Part shown: piece by piece, positions 1 through 7,421 of the stretch
Position numbering within the stretch: position 1 is the stretch's first letter
Layout of the letters: every line of letters starts with the position of its first letter
NCBI GenBank assembly: GCA_945875195.1
Contig: CAMCJW010000017.1
Coordinates: 1 to 19,069, forward strand
Origin: Chitinophaga pinensis
GTDB lineage: Bacteria > Bacteroidota > Bacteroidia > UKL13-3
Direction: 5' to 3'
DNA: 19,069 nucleotides
The notes under the pieces: model-generated
Databases searched by the model: none
The model's input: the letters and a program-made list of their open reading frames with translations, nothing else
What the model was told of the DNA's origin: nothing
Translations under genes and position numbers: made by a program

Positions 1-2227
1 CTAAGGCGGTAATGCCAGTTCTTTGAACCAATGGAGAGCCAATAGTGCCAGAAGTTGCAAGCGATGAACCAGCTAGGGTCCATGCACTGGTAGCATTTTG
101 ACGGCGCAATAATCTTAACTCTGGTAAACTCGCAATGCCATGAAAATTAGCACCTGTTGCAGAACAGTTATAAGTTCCACCACTCATGCCATTTCCAGCA
201 CTTATTTGCCAAAATCCACTTGGAGAAATTTTGTTTATAGCAACTATTGGTGTGATAGAAAAATCATATATTGGTAATCCAAGGTTACCAGGTGCAGTTG
301 AAATAAATTCACACATCAAAGTTCCACCCAGTGAGGGAGCAGAAGAATATTCAATGGTGAATGGTAAATAATTGGCCCCATTTCCAACAGGGAATAGTCC
401 TGTAGTACCAGTATTTGTTGCCGCAGCAAACCAACGGTTTAGTTTTCCATTTATTTGTCCGGCCACTCTATTTAATGTTCCTGTTTGTGCTACACTAATT
501 CCTAAGGTAAGTATATATGAGTTGCAATTGATGCTGTTTAACATAAACAAGGTTCCTGCAATTGTTGTATTACCAATAAGTGTTTTGATAGAATTGGCAG
601 CAATTAAATTTCCATATCTTCCATTTAATATATTTTGTGGAGATCCTAAGGTATATTGAACTGTACTGCCCAAATGAAAGCCAGGCTTATTAGACACTAA
701 GTTTCCTTGTACGGTTAAGGTTGTATTGTTGTTTACATAAAAAGTATCGGCACTAAGTGTTATTCCCACAGGGATACTCACATTAGCAGAATTAGTTCCA
801 TCACCAAATATTACCGCAGCGTTAGTTCCGCTAACAACCCAATTGCTTGTTAGGGTAGGTGAAGGGTTGTTGTTTACATAATAGTAAGTGCCATTTCCAC
901 TAAAATTGGAAGGGTTTGGTCCTGTTCCATTTATGCTGGTACCCCATGTGCTGGTATCGTTAAGCGCACCAGTTGATTTTGAGTAATAAACCAAACCACA
1001 AGGTGAAAAATTTGTTGAAACAAGGTTTGGCAATAGCTGACCAAAGCTGAGTGTATCCGCATAAACTGAGCCTGCTGCACTTATGGCACCAGATTGAAGA
1101 ACTGTTCCACTAAAGTTGTGTTGGTTTGAACCTACAACACTGGTAGTATATGTGCCCAATGTGCTAATAGTTCTAAAAATTTTAATTCTACCGCCGCCGC
1201 CGCATGCCCCATAGCTATTTCCAGCCTTACCACCAGCTGCAGAAAATGTTGCACCTGCTAGATTTAAATAAGCACCTTGAACCATTATGCCACCGCCCGA
1301 TCCACCACCACCTCCAGAAGAGCTCATACTGCTTGCTTGACCATTATCTCCGTTCATGGTAACGGTGCCCGAAATGCTTATATGTAGTCCTTTTATTATT
1401 ACTGCACCACCACCATTGCCTGCACCATTGTTATTAATTAAAGCTTGGGCACCAGTTGAGCCGCTCGAACCCAAGGCAATATCAGTTCCATTGCTAGTAC
1501 CATAAACAATTCCACCAGCACTATTGCAAGAACTTGCACCACCACCTGGTGCGCAACCACCTAAGCCGCCATAACCCGCACCACCTCCATTGGCACAACC
1601 AATTCCAGTTGTGGTTCCAGCACCTATTCCAATACCTGCGGTGCAGTTGGTGTTTTTTATGCCTAGGTTTCCTTTACCGTTTCCATTAATGGCTCCGGCA
1701 ATAATTACCCTTTCGGCATTAATAGTGAGAATGCTTCCTTGTTTCACAAATACAGTTGCGCCAGAACGCACCTCAAACCAATCAAATGTTTGAGTGCCTA
1801 ATAAAGAATCAACACCACTGGTTAAAAGATATCTGTTAGGAAATACCGCAGCTAAATTACTAGTGCTCGCTAATCCAGTTGCGCCATGGTACATGTTTAA
1901 GGTATAACTACTAAAAGCAGGTATATTAGGAATCCTCACCCAAATTTGGGTTGCAGTAGTGTTCATTGTTGTAGAGTCAATCCAATGGCTAAATAGCGTG
2001 CAACAAGAGCTCCCAAAACGAATGTCTGATCCATTTGCCTGCATTTGCCCTAAACCAATAAAACTCGTTGAGTTAATAAGCAATCTAACTGTTTTGTTTG
2101 TATATGCTACAGCACTAGTATTAGCAATGGTAAAATTGGTAACATAGTTATTTGGGTTTACACATTGAGCGTATAGGCTTGTGATAGGTAATATTGTGAG
2201 TATGATTATTTGTATGAGTTTTTTCAT
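1..2227 (-). CDS. Secreted DUF2341 / glycine-rich cell-surface protein, C-terminus outside the window
   Basis: The frame is open from the ATG at 2227 to the window edge, about 742 residues. The N-terminus is a signal peptide (MKKL, hydrophobic core, SLYA then QC) with predicted cleavage after residue 20. Residues about 25-120 match the DUF2341 pattern (VRLLINSTSF, GSDIRFGSS, HWIDSTTMNTTATQIWVRIPNIPAF), a beta-sandwich module of secreted proteins. About 175-375 is very rich in Gly, Ser, Asn and Ala (GGGGGSGGGI and similar), followed by beta-rich, Asn/Thr-rich sequence with LNDTSTWGTS and NGTYYYVNN motifs usual in Bacteroidota adhesins. A type IX secretion signal would be expected beyond the window; none can be seen here. 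The inferred role is surface adhesion or a matrix component. Its first 316 bp recur at 6243-6558. Fold type is fairly sure, function is not. Confidence 0.8.
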   Translation of the reverse strand, partial: MKKLIQIIILTILPITSLYAQCVNPNNYVTNFTIANTSAVAYTNKTVRLLINSTSFIGLGQMQANGSDIRFGSSCCTLFSHWIDSTTMNTTATQIWVRIPNIPAFSSYTLNMYHGATGLASTSNLAAVFPNRYLLTSGVDSLLGTQTFDWFEVRSGATVFVKQGSILTINAERVIIAGAINGNGKGNLGIKNTNCTAGIGIGAGTTTGIGCANGGGAGYGGLGGCAPGGGASSCNSAGGIVYGTSNGTDIALGSSGSTGAQALINNNGAGNGGGAVIIKGLHISISGTVTMNGDNGQASSMSSSGGGGGSGGGIMVQGAYLNLAGATFSAAGGKAGNSYGACGGGGRIKIFRTISTLGTYTTSVVGSNQHNFSGTVLQSGAISAAGSVYADTLSFGQLLPNLVSTNFSPCGLVYYSKSTGALNDTSTWGTSINGTGPNPSNFSGNGTYYYVNNNPSPTLTSNWVVSGTNAAVIFGDGTNSANVSIPVGITLSADTFYVNNNTTLTVQGNLVSNKPGFHLGSTVQYTLGSPQNILNGRYGNLIAANSIKTLIGNTTIAGTLFMLNSINCNSYILTLGISVAQTGTLNRVAGQINGKLNRWFAAATNTGTTGLFPVGNGANYLPFTIEYSSAPSLGGTLMCEFISTAPGNLGLPIYDFSITPIVAINKISPSGFWQISAGNGMSGGTYNCSATGANFHGIASLPELRLLRRQNATSAWTLAGSSLATSGTIGSPLVQRTGITAL
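1912..2227. repeat. Direct repeat, copy 1 (5' end of DUF2341 gene)
   Basis: This stretch is about 90% identical by eye to 6243-6558, in the same orientation. It covers the start codon, the signal peptide and the first ~105 codons. Similarity stops abruptly at the 3' side after the IPNIPAF codons and fades within about 20 bp upstream of the start codon. Confidence 0.9.
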
Positions 2228-2323
2228 TGGTTTGATATTATTTGGGTAATAATTACTTTAGGGTTATCAAAAATTTGGAGGATTGACTTGGTTAAATGGT
2301 GACATGACTATTTAAAGTTAAAT

Positions 2324-2781
2324 TTACTCCATTTCCATTCTTTTTTTATAGGCTGCTTCATTGTAAATTCTCGCGCCTTTTTTTAAATTAGGGTCTCGTA
2401 AACTAAGAATTAGAGCCACTTGAGTGGTTAACATACCCGCACTTATTAATAGCACAACAGGTTCAACATTACCCTTAGGGTTAAGGGCTAAGCCCAACTG
2501 ATAGCCAAATAAAAAAGCTCCAGGGTATCCTAATATTTTACCTATGATATCCCATGTTTGAGCTCTCCTAAAGCACTTGGCGGCTTCAGGTAATTCCTCT
2601 GCTGTAGCAGCATCCTTTAAAGCTTTAAATTTGAGTTGCTGTCCACTTTTATTTTGTACTATATAGTCAAAGCGGTTTTTGAGTATTAGGGTGTCTTGTG
2701 CGAATGAGCAATTGATATGAGTAAAAAAATAGATACAAAGAACAGTAGATATTTTAAATTATGTTGTGGTTTGTATATCAT
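2324..2781 (-). pseudogene. Small exported/membrane protein, frameshifted near its signal peptide
   Basis: From the ATG at 2781 the frame gives a signal-peptide-like start (MIYKPQHNLKYLLFFVSIF, then hydrophobic) but stops after 31 residues. The next frame has no usable start codon, yet carries on with SFAQDTLILKNRFDYIVQN, a typical signal-peptidase site and mature start, and runs to a stop at 2324. One extra base in the A7 run at 2723-2729 (T7 on the coding strand) joins both into one ~152-residue protein with signal peptide ending SFAQ|D. The mature part has a hydrophobic stretch (YPGAFLFGYQLGLAL and EPVVLLISAGML) that may form one or two membrane helices, and a basic C-terminus. No family recognised. 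Homopolymer location fits either a real frameshift or a base-calling error. Confidence 0.7.
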
Positions 2782-2822
2782 GTATGCAAGATAGATTTAG
2801 GTTTTCTATTTATTTCACATTA

Positions 2823-2972
2823 TTATTGCAAATCTTTCAGCTTTTTTTTATAGGCATGATAGGCTTTTTTATCGGACCATACCACCGTTTGTTTTTCAAC
2901 CAAAAATCTTACAGAGGGTAATTGGGTACTCTTCCAAATTACTAAATTAGTTATTTGCACGTAACATGTCAT
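2823..2972 (-). CDS. Possible 49-residue protein, unknown
   Basis: ATG at 2972 to TAA at 2823, starting MTCYVQITNLVIWK and ending WSDKKAYHAYKKKLKDLQ. The hydrophobic/aromatic N-terminal half and very basic, helical C-terminus look protein-like. The frame is also open for eight codons before the ATG, so it could instead be the tail of a degraded larger gene. It lies in the gap between the 236-aa gene and the frameshifted gene, on the same strand. No clear ribosome-binding site, as is usual in Bacteroidota. Expression is uncertain. Confidence 0.35.
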   Translation of the reverse strand: MTCYVQITNLVIWKSTQLPSVRFLVEKQTVVWSDKKAYHAYKKKLKDLQ

Positions 2973-3014
2973 TTTTACAATTTCCAAAATAGGAATTCAA
3001 GTAGATGATTTTAT

Positions 3015-3725
3015 TTATGGTTGAGCCAAATGAATTTTATAATTATTTGGTAAGTATTCGTTTATTAGTTCATCATTTAATTTAATTTCGTGAAAATATT
3101 TTAAAAATATTGCTTTATGTGGAGGTTTGAAGGCCAAAATATTCATTGGAAAAAGATCTCTTGTGGCTGAGTACATTGCCCAACCAGTATTCTCACCAAA
3201 AATATAAAAATCTTGATCTATACCAATCAATAAATCATCTGTTAAGTTATGTCCAATGTTTAATTCTTCCCATTTAATGCCTACAGGGTATTTTAACATA
3301 AAGGTCAATCCATCATTTGATCCCACATAGGTGTTATTGAAATTGTTTTGGATTACCACAATATTAGTTTCACCTATTTCTAAAAGTGCGTTATTGAAAG
3401 CAGCAATGCTCTTTTCCCAAAATATTTTACCTCCAAAGGTAGGATAAATAAGGAATTCATTTTTGAACATAAAATTAGGAAACCAATCATTTTGATTAAT
3501 AAATATTTGATTTTGTAAAGGTTTCCATTTTTTTAAATATTCCTGTTTACTGAGCCAATACCTTTCTAAATACTTTTCTGCTTTTGCTATTGAAGCCCAT
3601 TCCATTAAAGGATGAAATTTTCTAATTTCATTACCCCATGGATATGAGTCAGATTCATAAAATTTACTATCGCCATTATTAAACATTTTGGCAACCCGTT
3701 TTAGATGATTCTTATACTCCTTCAT
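3015..3725 (-). CDS. 236-aa protein of unknown family, possible immunity-type protein
   Basis: Not recognised. It is soluble, rich in aromatic and acidic residues (SYPWGNEIRKFHPLMEW near residue 30, DQDFYIFGENTGWAMYSATRDLF near 170-190), and has no signal peptide or membrane helix. Its ATG at 3725 overlaps TAATG-style with the ancestral stop of the broken immunity-like gene upstream, implying translational coupling in the ancestor. A mixed alpha/beta cytoplasmic protein downstream of an RHS tip is typical of accessory immunity genes, which are carried in tandem to protect against toxins of other strains. That role is inferred from position only; the composition loosely recalls SMI1/KNR4-type or Imm proteins, but no defining motif was identified. 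Confidence 0.65.
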   Translation of the reverse strand: MKEYKNHLKRVAKMFNNGDSKFYESDSYPWGNEIRKFHPLMEWASIAKAEKYLERYWLSKQEYLKKWKPLQNQIFINQNDWFPNFMFKNEFLIYPTFGGKIFWEKSIAAFNNALLEIGETNIVVIQNNFNNTYVGSNDGLTFMLKYPVGIKWEELNIGHNLTDDLLIGIDQDFYIFGENTGWAMYSATRDLFPMNILAFKPPHKAIFLKYFHEIKLNDELINEYLPNNYKIHLAQP

Positions 3726-4084
3726 TAAATTACTCTTAATTTATACATTAAGCCATTATAATTTATGCCAATTGTTGGAAATTTGATGACAGGTGAAAAG
3801 TCAACTTTTCAAATATCCAATTCGTATAGCAATCCATCATCATCAATATTTAAGGTAACTGAAATGGTTACTCCATCTGAGTCTAAAAACTCTTTTTCAG
3901 CAATACATTTATACATTTTTCGATTTACCTTTGTTTTATTTTCACTTAAAAATAAGATGCTGCCCATACCCCCATCCAACAAGTCTTTAACTAGTATCTT
4001 CTCAAGATTTATAACTTTAAAATTTTTACATAGATTTAGTAATTGACATTTATGATTTTTTTCTTTTTCAATAAAATATTGCAT
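3725..4084 (-). pseudogene. DUF6984-like immunity-type gene interrupted by a nonsense codon
   Basis: ATG at 4084. The first 91 codons end at TGA (3809-3811) inside the motif LLYELDI-stop-KVDFSPVIK. The same motif at 6601-6664 reads LYELDIWKVDFSPVIKYP, so TGA here replaces TGG (Trp). Past the TGA the frame is open for another 27 codons to a TAA at 3725-3727 that overlaps the ATG of the next gene. The full frame would be 119 residues. DGGMGSILF near residues 37-45 and the LYELDxWKVDFSP end match what I recall of the DUF6984 family, often near polymorphic toxins; the family name is from memory. The product would lack its most conserved C-terminal segment, so it is probably inactive unless the stop is read through. 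Confidence 0.75.
3781..3833. repeat. 53-bp direct repeat, copy 1 (end of immunity-like gene)
   Basis: 51 of 53 bases are identical to 6612-6664, same orientation. One of the two differences creates the TGA in this copy where the other has TGG. Confidence 0.9.
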
Positions 4085-4136
4085 TATTTTATTATAGAAT
4101 TATTAAGCATTTATTTATCTATTTGTAAATTTCATA

Positions 4137-4496
4137 TCAAAATATAAATCTACTCCCGTCGGGGTATTCCATTTCAATGGATTCAATATAATTTCCATCA
4201 ATTATTAAAATTAATTCAACCATTGATTCAAAAGATAAAACTATTCGATCTTTGCTCCATTGGGTATTAACTATTTTATACTTATTCGTTATTAATTGGT
4301 CTAAATTAAAATTACAATCCTTTTCACAAACCCAAGAAAACGCGTCACCATCAATTATGAAGCGAATTTCTGATAGTACTAGAAAATTAAAAATTTCACC
4401 AGTTTTGTCTTTAGTTAAATTAAATTGAAAGCTATATAAATCAAGTAATTGATAAGTTACTCTTGTTCCAATAAGAATGTTTAATTTTTGATTCAT
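4137..4496 (-). CDS. 119-aa putative immunity protein for RHS-A
   Basis: The ATG at 4496 follows the RHS-A stop (4498-4500) after a single base, so the two are almost certainly cotranscribed and translationally coupled. The product is soluble, acidic, with alternating beta strands (LNILIGTRVTYQLLDLYSFQFNL, IRFIIDGDAFSWVCEKDC) and ends SIEMEYPDGSRFIF. Small acidic beta-rich proteins directly behind an RHS C-terminal toxin are the usual cognate immunity proteins, which bind and block the toxin in the producing cell. No named family was recognised; function is inferred from position and composition. Confidence 0.7.
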   Translation of the reverse strand: MNQKLNILIGTRVTYQLLDLYSFQFNLTKDKTGEIFNFLVLSEIRFIIDGDAFSWVCEKDCNFNLDQLITNKYKIVNTQWSKDRIVLSFESMVELILIIDGNYIESIEMEYPDGSRFIF

Positions 4497-4497
4497 A

Positions 4498-6186
4498 TTA
4501 CTTCAAATAAAAGTGTAACCTAGCCCTATTTAGAGTTTGCATATTGTTAGGGTTTATAGGCTGCATTTTTCCATTATAGAATATCACCCGCCCATCATTG
4601 TTCATTATTCTAACTGCACCTAAAACTTTTTGTGGATTTTGGGATGGAATGTTTGGGTTTTGATAAATCATTCCATCTCCTTTAGTTGTTGGCACTGGGA
4701 CGAAGTCATCTGGGATATTTACAGTTGCTTCAATGTCCAATTGGTTTGTGACTACTTTTCCGTTATAAGCACCTTTTGGTGATTCAATTAATGTCCCATT
4801 TTTATATTTATGGCCGCCAGGAAATTCTGCAATTGTCTCATCTCCAGATATATTACCATTATTTTGCGAACCTTCCTTCAGAGCCTCATTGGCTTCAGGA
4901 CTCTTTATTGGTATTTTGATTTGAGAAGAGTTTAAATTTCCACTCCAAATAGTTCTACCTCCAATCCAATTGCCAATTGCTGTTGAAACACCGCCAAGTA
5001 CAAAACCACCTGCTGCACCCATTCCAGCGCCGTTCCAAGCATTATTCCAACTCCATTTGCCATTTTGATGAACCCCACTTAATCCACCCATGGCAAATCC
5101 TCCAACGGCCCCACTAACAGCACCAGTAATAGCACCATACATAACATGATTTACGGTTAGCGTAGTATAAGAGGTTAAAGCTGTTCCTGCTCCTGCTCCA
5201 GCAAATGAAGAAACTCCACCAATAGCAGCACCTGCCCCCATATATGCCCAAGTCTTACCACTGCCGTAATCCCATTTAAATGGATTCATAGTGCCATTTG
5301 CCATAGTACCACCTTGCCACATTCCAATGTCAGCACCTATTGCATAAGGTAACAAGGCCAGAGATGCTCCTCCAGTGAAAGGTGCCGCAATTAAAACTGC
5401 TGCAGTAAAAATTATCTCCCCACTAGGGTCCGTATATTTAAGTGGATTATTTAAACAATAACTAAATCGGTTATAGTTTTGTGTATTATCAGGAGATTGA
5501 ATAAATGGATCTGGGCTCAGCATTCTGCATAGAACTGGGTCATATAACCTCCCATTCATATTTATGAGGCTAAACATATCTAAATGTTCATGCATGGTAT
5601 AACCTCTCATGGTTATAGAACCACTACCAAATGGATTGGGTAATAAATAAGTCCAGGTTGATGGATGGCGTGGGCGCCCCCAGGCATTCCCGCAAGGGGC
5701 GGGATAAACTTCACTTCTTTGTTCTACAATACCTCCACTGGCATCAGAAATAGCCATTAAACTTCCTTGGTGATCTAAGTGTAAATAAAATATTTCTGAA
5801 CTTGTAGGACTAGTTTTTTTGTGAATTGCAATGGGTTCCCCACCAGCATAAATATAAGTATATTCTACTCCATTTAATATTTCCATGTTGGCACTAGAAA
5901 TATAATAATTAGAAATGGTGTACATAGGGTAGCCGCCTTGGGAGATGTCCATTTTTATCCGCTGCTCATCCACACCATATTCCATTGCTAATTGTCGGTC
6001 GAGCATATTTTGATCTTGGGCAATACTCTCAACTTTATTGAAAGTAGTATAGGTAATCTGTTGGTCCTCTGAGCTAGATAAAGGAATCATGGATGGATTA
6101 ATGCTATTTAAATTAACATAACCAAAACTTTCACTTTTAGCATACAAAATCCAGAGTGGCAATAAAGTTTTGGGTGAGGGTTTCAA
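4498..6186 (-). CDS. RHS-A: 5'-truncated RHS protein tip with C-terminal toxin-like region
   Basis: 562 residues if a TTG at 6186 is used; an in-frame TAA lies three codons further upstream and the first in-frame ATG is codon 33. RHS proteins are normally well over 1,000 residues, so this is the 3' tip only. Residues 44-80 (ITYTTFNKVESI, LAMEYGVDEQRIKM) are the last RHS/YD-repeat sequence. Residues 88-259 are the RHS-associated core, ending NGRLYDPVLCRMLSPDPFIQ and NNPLKYTDPSGE, where the shell of such proteins is closed. About 260-420 is a hydrophobic Gly/Ala-rich pretoxin segment. The last ~110 residues (from IAEFPGGHKYKNG to TLNRARLHFYLK) are polar and would be the toxin. It may resemble small nuclease-type toxins, but no catalytic motif is certain. 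Probably an orphan cassette. Confidence 0.8.
   Translation of the reverse strand: MKPSPKTLLPLWILYAKSESFGYVNLNSINPSMIPLSSSEDQQITYTTFNKVESIAQDQNMLDRQLAMEYGVDEQRIKMDISQGGYPMYTISNYYISSANMEILNGVEYTYIYAGGEPIAIHKKTSPTSSEIFYLHLDHQGSLMAISDASGGIVEQRSEVYPAPCGNAWGRPRHPSTWTYLLPNPFGSGSITMRGYTMHEHLDMFSLINMNGRLYDPVLCRMLSPDPFIQSPDNTQNYNRFSYCLNNPLKYTDPSGEIIFTAAVLIAAPFTGGASLALLPYAIGADIGMWQGGTMANGTMNPFKWDYGSGKTWAYMGAGAAIGGVSSFAGAGAGTALTSYTTLTVNHVMYGAITGAVSGAVGGFAMGGLSGVHQNGKWSWNNAWNGAGMGAAGGFVLGGVSTAIGNWIGGRTIWSGNLNSSQIKIPIKSPEANEALKEGSQNNGNISGDETIAEFPGGHKYKNGTLIESPKGAYNGKVVTNQLDIEATVNIPDDFVPVPTTKGDGMIYQNPNIPSQNPQKVLGAVRIMNNDGRVIFYNGKMQPINPNNMQTLNRARLHFYLK
5411..5931. repeat. RHS core direct repeat, copy A
   Basis: About 520 bp matching 8253-8773 at a constant offset of 2842 bp with no length difference. 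The encoded 172 residues (MYTISNYY to DPSGEII) differ at only about five positions, while third-codon-position changes are more frequent. Similarity ends sharply at both edges: the codon before MYT upstream and the PSGEII codons downstream. Confidence 0.9.
5672..5703. repeat. GC-rich palindromic insert in RHS core, copy A
   Basis: An 8-bp palindrome GGGCGCCC (5672-5679) lies beside an inverted repeat CCCGC-AAGGG-GCGGG (5689-5703). This local GC island sits in AT-rich coding sequence and encodes YPAPCGNAWGR. The matching copy is at 8514-8545. Confidence 0.6.
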
Positions 6187-6237
6187 GGTTATCTTTTATT
6201 TAGGTAATTCAAATATATTTTAATCCATTATATAAAC

Positions 6238-6558
6238 CTAAATAAAAGCAGGTATATTAGGAATCCTCACCCAAATTTGAGTTGCAGAAGTATTCATTGT
6301 TGTAGAGTCAATCCAATGGCTAAACAGCTTACAGCAAGAGCTCCCAAAACGAATATCAGATCCATTTGCCTGCATTTGCCCTAACCCAATAAAACTTGTT
6401 GAGTTAATAAGCAATCTAACTATTTTGTTTGTGTAAGCTGTTGCACTTGTATTAGCAATGGTAAAATTGGTAACATAGTTATTTGGGTTTACACATTGAG
6501 CGTATAGGCTTGTGATTGCTAATAAGGTAAGTATTGATATTAGTATGAGTTTTTTCAT
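6238..6558 (-). pseudogene. Truncated duplicate of the DUF2341 gene start
   Basis: ATG at 6558, chosen by alignment with the MKKL start at 2227; the frame can extend seven codons upstream but that is outside the homology. It encodes the signal peptide and about 100 residues almost identical to the full gene (FTIANTSATAYTNKIVRLL, GLGQMQANGSDIRFGSSCC) and then IPNIPAF, one extra codon and a stop. Homology breaks exactly where the stop is introduced. The product would be an exported half-domain, probably non-functional. It sits just upstream of the RHS-A fragment, so the breakpoint joins two truncated genes. Confidence 0.8.
6243..6558. repeat. Direct repeat, copy 2 (5' end of DUF2341 gene)
   Basis: Partner of 1912-2227; about 30 differences in 316 bp by eye, no length change. 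Confidence 0.9.
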
Positions 6559-6600
6559 TTGTTGGATATAATATAACAAAAATTTTCACAGAGATAACCT

Positions 6601-6664
6601 CTAATTTGGATATTTGATGACAGGTGAAAAGTCGACTTTCCAAATATCCAATTCGTATAGCAAT
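6601..6664 (-). pseudogene. Remnant: last codons of a DUF6984-like immunity gene
   Basis: On the minus strand this reads LLYELDIWKVDFSPVIKYPN and a TAG stop, the same C-terminal motif as the gene at 3725-4084 but with the Trp codon intact. Upstream, the frame hits a stop after a few codons and no matching gene body exists, so only the 3' end survives. The 53-bp core is 6612-6664. It lies between the RHS-B immunity gene and the DUF2341 fragment. The remaining gap up to 6803 shows no convincing reading frame. Confidence 0.75.
6612..6664. repeat. 53-bp direct repeat, copy 2
   Basis: Partner of 3781-3833, 51 of 53 bases identical. Confidence 0.9.
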
Positions 6665-6803
6665 ATTGAATTTCTTTATAGTATTTATGCATTAGCTTAT
6701 TCAGCACATTTACAATTGTTTCTTTCATAACTTCATTCCTTGGCGCTTTTCAGGTAGATTTTTTCCCTTGTAAGATCTTTAAATTGTTTCAATCAGTTAG
6801 TTT

Positions 6804-7421
6804 TCATTGTACTTTTTCTCTGTATTTTTCTAATGCTTCACAATTTAAATACTCAGTTTTATTGTATGGTAATGAAAGTTCGTTTTTAATTTGTTCTTTG
6901 ATTATAGAATCACCAAATTCAATTAAATGAATCATAGTTTGCAAGTAGGAGGGATGTCTTGTTATTTTAAACATAAAAAAAGACGCTGTCATTTTGCATA
7001 GGTCATAAAACGAGTCTCCATAAATTATATTATCCATTGCTTCTTTTAGCTCATCTAGATAATATAATTTTAAGTTTTCAGTAAAATAGGTTATTAATTG
7101 CAGAATTACATAATCATTAAACTTATTTCTTGTCTTAAATTGTTTTAAACATAGCTCGTAAGGCAATTCAATACCTTCCTTTGTTGCAATTTCTAAAAGT
7201 AAAGAAACGTTCCACCTATTCTTATCATTGATTTTTGCGATAATAGTTTTTCTAAGATATTCTTTTTGTGAAGCAGTGTATTCAATCTTTATATCTATTA
7301 AAAACTCTAAAAAGTACTTTTCTTCAAGTTCGAAAGCATTTTTTAATATCTCAAGTGATATTTTATTTTTCCTTAAATTAGATTTTAGTAGTCTAATTGA
7401 TTTTAGGTCTTTTTCTTTCAT
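6804..7421 (-). CDS. 205-aa putative immunity protein for RHS-B
   Basis: The ATG at 7421 overlaps the RHS-B stop by four bases (ATGA), the classic arrangement of a toxin with its immunity gene. The protein is Lys/Glu/Leu-rich and almost wholly alpha-helical in appearance (LLKSNLRKNKISLEILKNAF, FLEFLIDIKIEYTASQKEYL), with successive helix pairs that suggest a HEAT- or ARM-like repeat solenoid. No signal peptide or membrane helix. All-helical repeat proteins are a common type of immunity protein against RHS/CDI toxins. No named family was recognised. Confidence 0.7.
   Translation of the reverse strand: MKEKDLKSIRLLKSNLRKNKISLEILKNAFELEEKYFLEFLIDIKIEYTASQKEYLRKTIIAKINDKNRWNVSLLLEIATKEGIELPYELCLKQFKTRNKFNDYVILQLITYFTENLKLYYLDELKEAMDNIIYGDSFYDLCKMTASFFMFKITRHPSYLQTMIHLIEFGDSIIKEQIKNELSLPYNKTEYLNCEALEKYREKVQ

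Noticed and set aside
1180..1640. Gly/Ala-coding triplet-rich stretch considered as a tandem DNA repeat
   Set aside because: No fixed repeat unit; it is the glycine-rich part of the secreted protein with variable codons.
186..2147. Several plus-strand open frames of 60-95 codons in the first 2.2 kb
   Set aside because: All lie opposite the long minus-strand DUF2341/glycine-rich gene and have low-complexity Pro/Ala/Ile composition typical of antisense frames.
6665..6803. Searched for the missing body of the DUF6984-like gene or another small gene behind the RHS-B immunity gene
   Set aside because: Frames are closed by stops within a few codons; an apparent longer frame from 6730 ends after six codons when read carefully.
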